Of a stretch of DNA of 64,000 nt, positions 18,222 through 26,637 are shown in pieces (positions within the stretch are counted from its first letter, which is position 1; each line of letters opens with the position of its first letter). The DNA is from Coxiellaceae bacterium (GTDB lineage: Bacteria; Pseudomonadota; Gammaproteobacteria; Coxiellales; Coxiellaceae). Where the stretch lies: assembly GCA_029212885.1 (NCBI GenBank), contig JARGPC010000001.1, positions 248,001-312,000 of the forward strand. The letters run 5' to 3'. The position numbers and the translations under genes were made by a program. Under the pieces are notes generated by a model. It had not been told where the DNA came from, made no database searches, and worked only from the letters and a program-made list of their open reading frames with translations.

Positions 18222-20180
18222 ATGCGACACTTTATTCTTCCTTCCTTATTAATGGTTAGCCAACCACTACTGGCCAGTAACTTTACCAACCACTTCTTAC
18301 ATGCCGATCAAAATAAAAGCAGCTATGCTGTAACCGCCAGCACAGTGACCACACCTTTAACGATCACCCGCACAGAAGCCTGGGACCTCAATGATGCGCC
18401 ACACCTGTATGCCAAAGTCACCGGTGTCACTTTCTATTATCAAACCGACCAAATAACAGGAAGATGCTCCGGCATAGAACGAACCTATGATTTAAATGAT
18501 GAGCACTATGCTGATACCGGCCTCGCACTCAATGGCCCACGCGGTAACTTGCCACCGTTAAAAATTTTTGCTGCCGGCTTTAGCTATGCCGCCAACCAAT
18601 TACACCACCTCCTCCCGACCAATGGCAAAGGCTGCGCCAAATTATTTATTTCATTTAAAGCCGGACCAGAAAGCGATAACAATAAAATCAACACGCAATT
18701 CAAACCCAGAAGCTTTGCATACACTAATATAGTAAGCCCCGGCCACAACTTTATTACCAGCGGAACCGGCATCAACAGTCAATTTAATTTAGAACAAAGC
18801 GCCGCTCTCACAATAAAAAACACAACCGTTGCTACAGACACTGTTGATACCGGCAGAATTAGCGGCACAAACAACACCATCAAGTTAGCAAACATAGGCT
18901 TTGGTAATGCAGCGCTGACACTTCCTTTCAATCTACGCGAACGAGGCATTACCACCAATTGCACGTCACCTCTTGGTATCAACCAAAGCTGTGACCTCAC
19001 CTACGACGGCACCACCAGTCGTGGCGACGGTATTATTAAAGCCGCAAGCAGTGGCTCTATTTCTAGAGTACGCTACCCATTTCATATTGATAAATCAGGA
19101 CAAGCTAAGTGCTGGGGGGATAATGATTCAGGACAACTAGGCATTGGTAGCACCGATAAGCGCGACAAAGCCACACCAATCCCCTCAATGACTGACGTCA
19201 AACAAATCGCTACAGGCAAAGCACACGCCTGCGCATTAAAGAATTCTGGCGACATTTACTGTTGGGGCGATAACACCTTTGGCCAACTCGGCAATAACAC
19301 AACCAATAACCAGACTCACCCAATAAAAATCAATAGCATCTCCGGCGCCGTTAGTATCGCAGCCGGTAGATATCACAGCTGCGCGCTATTAAAATCAGGC
19401 GAGGTCAAATGCTGGGGAGACAACTCTTATGGCCAACTTGGCAACAACAGCAGAACCCAAGAACTCACACCGGTCAGTGTTCACGGCCTATCATCAGGTG
19501 TTAGCCACATTGTGGCTGGAAAAAATTATAACTGCGCCCTATTACAAACTGGCACCGTCAAATGCTGGGGAGAAAACTCCCATGGGCAACTCGGCGATGG
19601 CAGTAGGTTTGATCGCCTTACCCCTGCTGCAGTCAGTGACTTAACCAATGACATACAATACGCCGTCACCATAGCTGCCGGTGATGCACACAGTTGCGCA
19701 TTGCTAAATGACGGCGTTATGAAATGCTGGGGTGAAAATGATTACGGCCAACTCGGCATTGGCACTAATAGCATTTGGAAAACAACCCCGCAACCCGTTA
19801 ATGCAGGTGTTGACATCGCAGCCATTAGCCTCGGTGGCAAACACAGCTGCGCAGTAACCGATACGGGTGGCGCAATGTGCTGGGGGTTAAACACCGATGG
19901 ACAACTGGGCATTGGTAGTTTTGAAGATTTCAAAAATACACCGCAACGCGTGACCGGTTTAACTTACGGTGTTGTAGGCATTACCACTTCGGCTAAAACC
20001 ACCTGCGCACTAAAAAGTGGCGGCAAGGTATTGTGCTGGGGTAACAATGACCTTTGCCAACTGGGCGATGGCACAACCACCACGCGCAACACACCAATTA
20101 CCGTTAACAATATGGAGAACGATGCCGTTGACCTCGCTAGCAATAGCGGTGAAGGCGAATTCAATTGTGCGATTGAATAA
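18222..20180 (+). CDS. Secreted RCC1-repeat protein A (single propeller)
   Basis: 652 residues with a Sec signal peptide (MRHFILPSLLMVSQPLLA). Order: an N-terminal domain of about 170 residues shared with the three following genes, an Ig-like spacer (NIGFGNAALTLP... ending with a short TYDGTTSRGDG motif), then seven RCC1 repeats carrying CWGxNxxGQLG. Seven is the blade number of one RCC1 propeller. Each blade pairs CWG with a second cysteine in H(S/T)CAL, suggesting disulphides after export. Compared with genes B-D it lacks the first propeller. The frame is open from 18105, but the signal peptide and ATG at 18222 define the start; AGAGAG lies about 8 nt upstream. RCC1 is a eukaryotic Ran exchange factor fold; the role here is unknown. 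Confidence 0.88.
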   Translation: MRHFILPSLLMVSQPLLASNFTNHFLHADQNKSSYAVTASTVTTPLTITRTEAWDLNDAPHLYAKVTGVTFYYQTDQITGRCSGIERTYDLNDEHYADTGLALNGPRGNLPPLKIFAAGFSYAANQLHHLLPTNGKGCAKLFISFKAGPESDNNKINTQFKPRSFAYTNIVSPGHNFITSGTGINSQFNLEQSAALTIKNTTVATDTVDTGRISGTNNTIKLANIGFGNAALTLPFNLRERGITTNCTSPLGINQSCDLTYDGTTSRGDGIIKAASSGSISRVRYPFHIDKSGQAKCWGDNDSGQLGIGSTDKRDKATPIPSMTDVKQIATGKAHACALKNSGDIYCWGDNTFGQLGNNTTNNQTHPIKINSISGAVSIAAGRYHSCALLKSGEVKCWGDNSYGQLGNNSRTQELTPVSVHGLSSGVSHIVAGKNYNCALLQTGTVKCWGENSHGQLGDGSRFDRLTPAAVSDLTNDIQYAVTIAAGDAHSCALLNDGVMKCWGENDYGQLGIGTNSIWKTTPQPVNAGVDIAAISLGGKHSCAVTDTGGAMCWGLNTDGQLGIGSFEDFKNTPQRVTGLTYGVVGITTSAKTTCALKSGGKVLCWGNNDLCQLGDGTTTTRNTPITVNNMENDAVDLASNSGEGEFNCAIE

Positions 20181-20182
20181 CT

Positions 20183-20212
20183 TGTCATCCCGGCCCCCGA
20201 GCCGGGATCCAG
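20183..20212. repeat. REP-like palindrome upstream of RCC1 gene B
   Basis: TGTCATCCCGGCCCCCGAGC-CGGGATCCAG, a perfect inverted repeat around CCCCGAG. It fills most of the 55-nt gap between genes A and B, ending 23 nt before the gene B start codon and about 10 nt before its ribosome site. Confidence 0.85.
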
Positions 20213-20235
20213 ATCATAAAAAAAGGAGTTTTAAC

Positions 20236-23200
20236 ATGCGACATTACGTCACCCCACTAATATTACTGTGCAGCCACACCCTAGTGGCTGCACAACTATC
20301 CACATCCGACTTTATTTCAAATAAAAAACATACTGACCACACTGTCACCGCGCCTGTAGTGGTATCACGTACTGAAGCGTGGAACTTACGCAGCACACCC
20401 AACCTATACGCCAAAATAACACGCATCACTTTTTATCATGGAACCAACTTATCAACTGGTCGATGCAGCGGCATTGGCCGCACGCTCGACCTTAGCGATA
20501 ACCATTATACTGACACCGGATTAGCACTGAATGGCCCAGCAGGTGCTTTGGCCAATATCAACATTTCTGCTGCGGGCTTCACCAAAGCAGCCAATCAATT
20601 GGGTTACAGCATACCCTCTAACGGCAATGCCTGCGCACAATTGTTTATGGATTTTAAAGCTGGCCCTGAATCCAGCACCAATAAAATAAACATTTTCCCA
20701 GACACCAGACCCTTTGAATACACCAATATAGTAAGCCTTCACGACAACATCATCAGCAGCGGCACAGCCGTTAACAACCACTTTAACCTACTAAAAAATT
20801 CCCACCTGACATTACAAAAACCATCGCACGCCGTGTGCTGGGGTAATGGAATGTATGGCCAACTCGGCACTGAAAAACAATTCAGCGAAGGCACACCACA
20901 AAAAATATTACTGTCGAAAAATAATCACATCATTAAGATTGCCTCAGGTTACGAGCATAGCTGCGTTTTACTCGACAGCGGTAGCGTTAAATGCTTTGGT
21001 CACAACCATCATGGTCAGCTCGGCAATGGCACAACCACCGACAGCAAAATCCCCGAGACTCCTACCGGCCTTAGCAACAATATTATTGATATTTCTTCCG
21101 GCCGACACAGCACTTGCACGCTATCAAAAACTGGCACGGTAAAATGCTGGGGCGAGAATGCACATGGCCAATTAGGCGATGGTACAACCATAGAAAGACA
21201 TGTTCCGACTGCGGTTATCGGATTAGGTTCGAATGTCAAAAGCTTACACGCTGGCGGCGAACACACCTGCGCATTATTAACTGATGGTCGCATTACATGT
21301 TGGGGCGAAAACCGTGACGGACAACTCGGCAATAACTCCACCACCAGCAGCTATACACCGGTATTAGTGCAGAACATTGGCGGTCAATTCCCCAAAGCCA
21401 TCACACTATCTGCTGGTGGCGCACATTCTTGCGCACTGCTTGCCACCGGCGCCGTCAAATGCTGGGGGCTCAATCACGCAGGTCAAATCGGAGACAACAC
21501 ATTATTTAATAGGACCATACCCACTGCCGTTATCGGCCTAAGCTCCGGCGTAACAAAAATTACATCCGGCATTTTTCATAGCTGCGCCATTCAAAACGGC
21601 AAAGCAAAATGCTGGGGACAGAATAGAGATGGTGAAATAGGTATTGCACAAACAAGTGATATCGTAGCCGTGCCAACAAATGTCAGACTGCTTTCTAGCA
21701 ACGTGACTGATATACAAGCACATGATCGGCATACTTGCGCCATTGATTCGGGAGTGACTAAATGCTGGGGAGACAATGTATACGGTCAAATAGGGATAGG
21801 CAATAACTCCAGAACTGACACGGTCACCTTGCCACGCACAGTGGTTAAACTAAAATATGTTGATGCAGTGTCATTAAACGTTGGCAATATATCTGAATTT
21901 AATTGCGCCATCGTCAAACCAAAAAACGTTAAGTCGCCCACTCTAAGCTACCATATAAACAGTGTTGAGTTAGCCAACATCGGTTTTGGTAATGCCTCTC
22001 TCATATTACCACGGCACCTTGCTCAACGCGGCATCACCACTGATTGTCCGCTGACACTTAGCGCAAATCACAGCTGTCGATATACCTATAAAGCAGGCAG
22101 TGCTGCCAGCGATCGTGGTCACGGCATCATAACCGTACACGCTACCAGCGCAACCAGCGATGCGTTTCCTTTTTATATCCAACATCACGGTAGTGTTAAA
22201 TGCTGGGGAGACAATTACTGGGGACAGCTGGGTGACGGCACCAGAGAAGAACGTCATCAAGCCACCGAAAGCCCTTTTACCAGTTACACGACTCAACTGG
22301 TTAGCGGGCATGCACACACTTGTCGATTAACGACTGATGGCCGCGTGCAATGCTGGGGCAGAAACACATATGGACAACTGGGTGACGGCACAAGCTTCTT
22401 CCGTACTCGCCCCGTTGAAGTGGCCAATATCACTGATGCTGTCAGCCTTACCGCGGGCAATGATTATACCTGTGCCTTATTAAAAAGCAGTGAAGTCAAG
22501 TGCTGGGGTGAGAACGACAAAGGACAACTCGGAAATAACAGCTATAAAAATAGCTACGTACCCGTAACCGTGCATTCCTTATCAACCGGTGTCAGTGCCA
22601 TTGCTGCCGGCAGGAACCACACTTGCGCTTTACTGCGCACAGGCCACATGATGTGCTGGGGTGACAACTCTCGCGGCCAACTGGGTGATAGCACTTTATC
22701 AACACGCCCTGTACCTGTCGCCGTTTCAAGTTTGAGTAGTAATCGCTGGCACGTGGCATCCATTGCAGCCGGCGCTAATAATAGCTGCGCAATATTAAGT
22801 AACGGTACCATGAAATGCTGGGGCGCTAATTTTTTCGGTCAACTCGGTATAGGCAATACCGACAATCCTAAAACCACACCGCAATTAGTGCAAGGCCTTA
22901 TTGGCAATAAGGTTGCAGCGGTAGCTATCGGCGCGCTCCACATTTGCGCTCAAACCAACGCGGGTGGCATGTATTGCTGGGGTTATAATACCAACGGCCA
23001 ACTAGGCTTGGGTAATTTTGATCGCCTTAAAACCTTACCTCAACAAGTGCCGGGGTTAGTCTATGGCGTAGTAGGAATCAGCGCCACCGATTTTGGTACC
23101 TGCGCACTAAAAAGCGGCGGTAAGGTACTGTGCTGGGGTGAAAATCACTACGGTGAAGTCGGCGACGGCACCACTGAAAAACGCAATACACCCACTACCG

Positions 23201-23295
23201 TGAAAAATATTAATAAAAAATATGTTTACGACCTCAGCACCAGTAACGGAAACGCTGCACACAATTGCGTTATTGAATGGCGTCGTAACCCGTAA
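20236..23295 (+). CDS. Secreted RCC1-repeat protein B (two propellers)
   Basis: 1019 residues from the ATG at 20236, which has AAGGAG about 7 nt upstream; a longer open frame to 20017 lies inside gene A and is ignored. Signal peptide MRHYVTPLILLCSHTLVAA. Architecture: shared N-terminal domain (LSR/VSRTEAWN, GRCSGIGRTLDLS), propeller 1 with seven CWG blades (one reads CFG), the Ig-like spacer (ELANIGFGNASLILP), and propeller 2 with seven blades. Two blades read GEIG or GEVG instead of GQLG. Cysteine pairs recur per blade. It is expected to be exported by Sec; surface location or further secretion cannot be shown from the sequence. Confidence 0.9.
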   Translation: MRHYVTPLILLCSHTLVAAQLSTSDFISNKKHTDHTVTAPVVVSRTEAWNLRSTPNLYAKITRITFYHGTNLSTGRCSGIGRTLDLSDNHYTDTGLALNGPAGALANINISAAGFTKAANQLGYSIPSNGNACAQLFMDFKAGPESSTNKINIFPDTRPFEYTNIVSLHDNIISSGTAVNNHFNLLKNSHLTLQKPSHAVCWGNGMYGQLGTEKQFSEGTPQKILLSKNNHIIKIASGYEHSCVLLDSGSVKCFGHNHHGQLGNGTTTDSKIPETPTGLSNNIIDISSGRHSTCTLSKTGTVKCWGENAHGQLGDGTTIERHVPTAVIGLGSNVKSLHAGGEHTCALLTDGRITCWGENRDGQLGNNSTTSSYTPVLVQNIGGQFPKAITLSAGGAHSCALLATGAVKCWGLNHAGQIGDNTLFNRTIPTAVIGLSSGVTKITSGIFHSCAIQNGKAKCWGQNRDGEIGIAQTSDIVAVPTNVRLLSSNVTDIQAHDRHTCAIDSGVTKCWGDNVYGQIGIGNNSRTDTVTLPRTVVKLKYVDAVSLNVGNISEFNCAIVKPKNVKSPTLSYHINSVELANIGFGNASLILPRHLAQRGITTDCPLTLSANHSCRYTYKAGSAASDRGHGIITVHATSATSDAFPFYIQHHGSVKCWGDNYWGQLGDGTREERHQATESPFTSYTTQLVSGHAHTCRLTTDGRVQCWGRNTYGQLGDGTSFFRTRPVEVANITDAVSLTAGNDYTCALLKSSEVKCWGENDKGQLGNNSYKNSYVPVTVHSLSTGVSAIAAGRNHTCALLRTGHMMCWGDNSRGQLGDSTLSTRPVPVAVSSLSSNRWHVASIAAGANNSCAILSNGTMKCWGANFFGQLGIGNTDNPKTTPQLVQGLIGNKVAAVAIGALHICAQTNAGGMYCWGYNTNGQLGLGNFDRLKTLPQQVPGLVYGVVGISATDFGTCALKSGGKVLCWGENHYGEVGDGTTEKRNTPTTVKNINKKYVYDLSTSNGNAAHNCVIEWRRNP

Positions 23296-23327
23296 TAAAT
23301 CCGCCATGGCGAGCACTGACCTGTCAT

Positions 23328-23443
23328 GGCGAACACAATTATCATGGAGGGCACAATTATCATGGAGGGCACAATTATCATGGAGGCACTAACCTGTCAT
23401 GGTGGACACGAACCTGTCATCCCGGCCCCCGAGCCGGGATCCA
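23328..23443. repeat. Tandem repeat plus REP upstream of RCC1 gene C
   Basis: Three tandem copies of the 18-nt unit ACAATTATCATGGAGGGC (the last is slightly altered), flanked by degenerate 'CACGAACCTGTCAT' units, followed by a full REP palindrome at 23414-23443. The REP ends 26 nt before the gene C start codon. Confidence 0.8.
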
Positions 23444-23469
23444 GTGAACAACAAGAGGAACACATATAA

Positions 23470-26400
23470 ATGCGGAAAATCCTACTGCCCATGCTACTAG
23501 TGAGCTGCCACTCACTGGTAGCGGCACAATTAACCACGGCGGACTTTATTCAGTCCGTCAAACATAAACAACATCAGCAACAACTTGGCAGCACAATAGC
23601 CCCCACGATGACACTCAGTCGAACTGAAGCATGGAACGTGGCCGGCAACCCTAACCTATTTACTAAAATTAATGCGGTCACCTTTTACAATCATACCGAC
23701 GCAGCCAGCGGACGTTGCTCTGGTGCTGGCCGCACACTCGACTTGAGTCATACCAACTTTCTTGATACTGGCATTGCACTGAACGGCCCAGCAGGTGATT
23801 TAACACCGATCGCCATACACACTTCTGGCATTATTGCTGCTGCAATGCAACTGGGTTATACCATTCCTCGCAATGGTCAAGGCTGTGCAAAAGTGTCGTT
23901 ATCTTATCAAGCGGGACCAACCACCTTAATTCCTAATAAGCTAAACCTAAGCATCAGTCCAAAAACCTTCGAATACGGCCATATAGAGAGCTCTGGTGGC
24001 AACGTCATTACTGGCGGAAATCCTGTAAATAACCATGCGAATATAGTAAAAAGTGCAGCGCTAGCATTAAGCCGCCCAACTCACGCACAATGCTGGGGAG
24101 AAAATGACTCTGGCCAACTCGGTGACGGCTCACGCACCAGTCGCAATCTACCGATAAAGGTATCCCATACACTCGGTCTTGGTGTGGTGAAAATAGTTTC
24201 AGGCTACTCACACACTTGTGCATTACTGAAAACAGGCGCCGTTAAATGTTGGGGGCAAAATAGCTATGGCCAACTCGGCGATGGCTCAACTTTTGATCGT
24301 ATACTACCGACCCAAGTCAGCGGCTTAACCGCTAACGTGATTGATATCGCCTCCACGAGCCATAGCGTCTGCGCATTACTCAATACCGGCGGCGTAAAAT
24401 GCTGGGGATACAATTATTCCTCGCAACTAGGCGACGGTACACAGATAAACCGCTCAACACCTACCAATGTGAGTGGCTTAACATCCGGAGTCACCAGCAT
24501 TACCTCAGGTCAAGCGTACGTATGCGCGTTACTCAAATCAGGTCAAATCAAATGCTGGGGCAGGGGAAGATATGGTCAACTCGGCAATGGCAGCACGGAA
24601 TCAGCATCAACACCGGTTCTCGTCAATAAAATAGGCGGCGATTTTCCTCATGCTACCGCGATTGCCGCAGGACAGAGCAGCACATGCGCTATCGTTAATA
24701 AAGGCGGTTTTCTAGCTAACGGTACTGTCGAATGCTGGGGTGATAACCGTTTTGATCAGCTCGGAGTTGGCGACAGCGACATTCGATTAGCACCAACACA
24801 AGTACTTAACCTATTACCTGGTGCTACCGCTATTAGCATGGGCAAATGGCATGCCTGCGCTCTCGTAAAAGGCACCATGGAATGCTGGGGCGATAATAGA
24901 TATGGCCAGTTAGGCATAATAGTTTCTGGAAGATCGCGTGACACCCCACAAAAAGTGCACGGACTCAAAGGCCGTGTTAAAAGCATAAGTGCCTCCTTCG
25001 ATCATACCTGCGCAATCACCGAGAAGGGTGTCACCATGTGCTGGGGGGATAACCATAGAGGGCAACTCGGCCTCGGCGTGACAGGCAGAATTGTCACCTC
25101 CCCTCGGACTGTCACCGCATTGCCATTAGGCACCAGTGAAACACTCAGTGACGGTCAGATATCATTTTTTCAATGTGTCGCCTCTAATGCCGCTCGCGTG
25201 AATGTTTCACACATTAATGCAGCAGCGAGTGCCATTACATTAAATAATATTGGCCATGGTGCTGCTTCATTCTCAATAGCGGATTTAACAGCACGTGGTA
25301 TCAGCTCTGACTGTGGCACTTCGCTAAACCCATCCACCCAATGTCATTTCACTTATGATGGTAGCAATAGCCGTGGTGATGGTGTGATCAAGGTCACTGA
25401 AAATTCTGGCCAATCATCCATCTTTCCATTCCATATTAAAAAGAAAGGTGGCGCACTGTGCTGGGGAAGCAATAACTTTGGTCAACTGGGCAATCAATCC
25501 ACCACCGATCGCAACACACCAACAAGTGTTACAAATCTTTCGCAACGCGATGTTAGCCAAGTGGTTACAGGGCACCATCACGCTTGTGCGATAGAAAATG
25601 GCCTCGTTAAGTGCTGGGGCGATAACAGCTATGGCCAGCTAGGCATTGGCAATCAGACTGATAAACAGAGCGCCACTGTGCTACCTGCCTTTCAGGACGA
25701 CAAAAATGTTGTTAGCCTAACGGCCGGGGCCAATCATAGCTGTGCATTGCTTAACTCGGGTAAAGTCATGTGCTGGGGCAAAAATACATACGGGCAACTG
25801 GGTAACGGATCAACCACAGACAGCTACCAACCCGTAGACGTGCACAACTTAACAGGTACAGTCACCGCATTGACCAGTGGTTCAAATCATACCTGCGCAC
25901 TGCTTAAATCAGGCAAGGTGAAATGTTGGGGTAGTAATGAGCACGGCCAATTAGGTGATAGCTCTTTTACTAATCGTTTACAACCAACTGCTGTGTCCGA
26001 TTTGAGTAACGATACTCAGCACGTAGTCTCAATCAGTGCAGGCCAAGAAACCAGCTGTGCTTTGCTTAGTGATGGCGGCATGAAATGTTGGGGTAAGAAT
26101 AATAATGGCCAATTAGGCATTGGACACACCAGTGAAACCGAAGTAAAGCCACAACAAGTATTAGGCTTGTCTTCCGGCGTTGCCACTATTTCTGTTGGTG
26201 GCCAACACACCTGCGCACTATTACAAAATGGCAGTGAAGATTGCTGGGGATTGAATGCGAAAGGCCAACTGGGCATAGGCTCTACGGATGGACGCAAAAC
26301 TTCTCCGCAGCCAGTCACCGCACTGGGTAATAGTGTGGTTGCCATTTCTACCGGCAAGCAAAACAGTTGCGCGATGTTAGCTGACGGCACCGCCAAATGT

Positions 26401-26550
26401 TGGGGAAAAAATGCCGACGGCCAACTGGGTAATTTTACGTTTACTGATAGCAACTTACCTACACCAGTAAGTCACTTGGGTAATATCAATGAACTCTCTA
26501 CCAGTAACGGCGATAGCGCATTTAATTGTGCGATCAGTAATTTGTCATAA
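23470..26550 (+). CDS. Secreted RCC1-repeat protein C (two propellers)
   Basis: 1026 residues. The signal peptide MRKILLPMLLVSCHSLVAA is almost the same as in gene D. Layout is as in B: N-terminal domain with FTKINAVTFYN and GRCSGAGRTLDLS, seven blades, Ig-like spacer (LNNIGHGAASFSIAD, then YDGSNSRGDGVI), seven blades. One first-propeller blade has an extra loop after the cysteine (IVNKGGFLANGTVECWG), shared only with D. The start has AGAGGAA about 8 nt upstream. Several blades are near-identical to D (for example CWGSNEHGQLGDSSFTNRL), pointing to recent duplication or gene conversion. Confidence 0.9.
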   Translation: MRKILLPMLLVSCHSLVAAQLTTADFIQSVKHKQHQQQLGSTIAPTMTLSRTEAWNVAGNPNLFTKINAVTFYNHTDAASGRCSGAGRTLDLSHTNFLDTGIALNGPAGDLTPIAIHTSGIIAAAMQLGYTIPRNGQGCAKVSLSYQAGPTTLIPNKLNLSISPKTFEYGHIESSGGNVITGGNPVNNHANIVKSAALALSRPTHAQCWGENDSGQLGDGSRTSRNLPIKVSHTLGLGVVKIVSGYSHTCALLKTGAVKCWGQNSYGQLGDGSTFDRILPTQVSGLTANVIDIASTSHSVCALLNTGGVKCWGYNYSSQLGDGTQINRSTPTNVSGLTSGVTSITSGQAYVCALLKSGQIKCWGRGRYGQLGNGSTESASTPVLVNKIGGDFPHATAIAAGQSSTCAIVNKGGFLANGTVECWGDNRFDQLGVGDSDIRLAPTQVLNLLPGATAISMGKWHACALVKGTMECWGDNRYGQLGIIVSGRSRDTPQKVHGLKGRVKSISASFDHTCAITEKGVTMCWGDNHRGQLGLGVTGRIVTSPRTVTALPLGTSETLSDGQISFFQCVASNAARVNVSHINAAASAITLNNIGHGAASFSIADLTARGISSDCGTSLNPSTQCHFTYDGSNSRGDGVIKVTENSGQSSIFPFHIKKKGGALCWGSNNFGQLGNQSTTDRNTPTSVTNLSQRDVSQVVTGHHHACAIENGLVKCWGDNSYGQLGIGNQTDKQSATVLPAFQDDKNVVSLTAGANHSCALLNSGKVMCWGKNTYGQLGNGSTTDSYQPVDVHNLTGTVTALTSGSNHTCALLKSGKVKCWGSNEHGQLGDSSFTNRLQPTAVSDLSNDTQHVVSISAGQETSCALLSDGGMKCWGKNNNGQLGIGHTSETEVKPQQVLGLSSGVATISVGGQHTCALLQNGSEDCWGLNAKGQLGIGSTDGRKTSPQPVTALGNSVVAISTGKQNSCAMLADGTAKCWGKNADGQLGNFTFTDSNLPTPVSHLGNINELSTSNGDSAFNCAISNLS

Positions 26551-26581
26551 CAGACACGAAGCTGTCATGACGGACACGAAC

Positions 26582-26612
26582 CTGTCATCCCGGCCCCCGA
26601 GCCGGGATCCAG
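26582..26612. repeat. REP-like palindrome upstream of RCC1 gene D
   Basis: Same palindrome as upstream of B and C (CTGTCATCCCGGCCCCCGAG-CCGGGATCCAG), preceded by degenerate GACACGAA(C/G)CTGTCAT units. It ends 25 nt before the gene D start codon and is followed by AAGAAAGGAA. Confidence 0.85.
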
Positions 26613-26637
26613 TCAACAAAGAAAGGAAACATTCAAT

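Noticed and set aside
20017-20235. Longer start for RCC1 gene B
   Set aside because: The extension runs inside gene A in another frame and would bury the signal peptide; the ATG at 20236 has AAGGAG in place.
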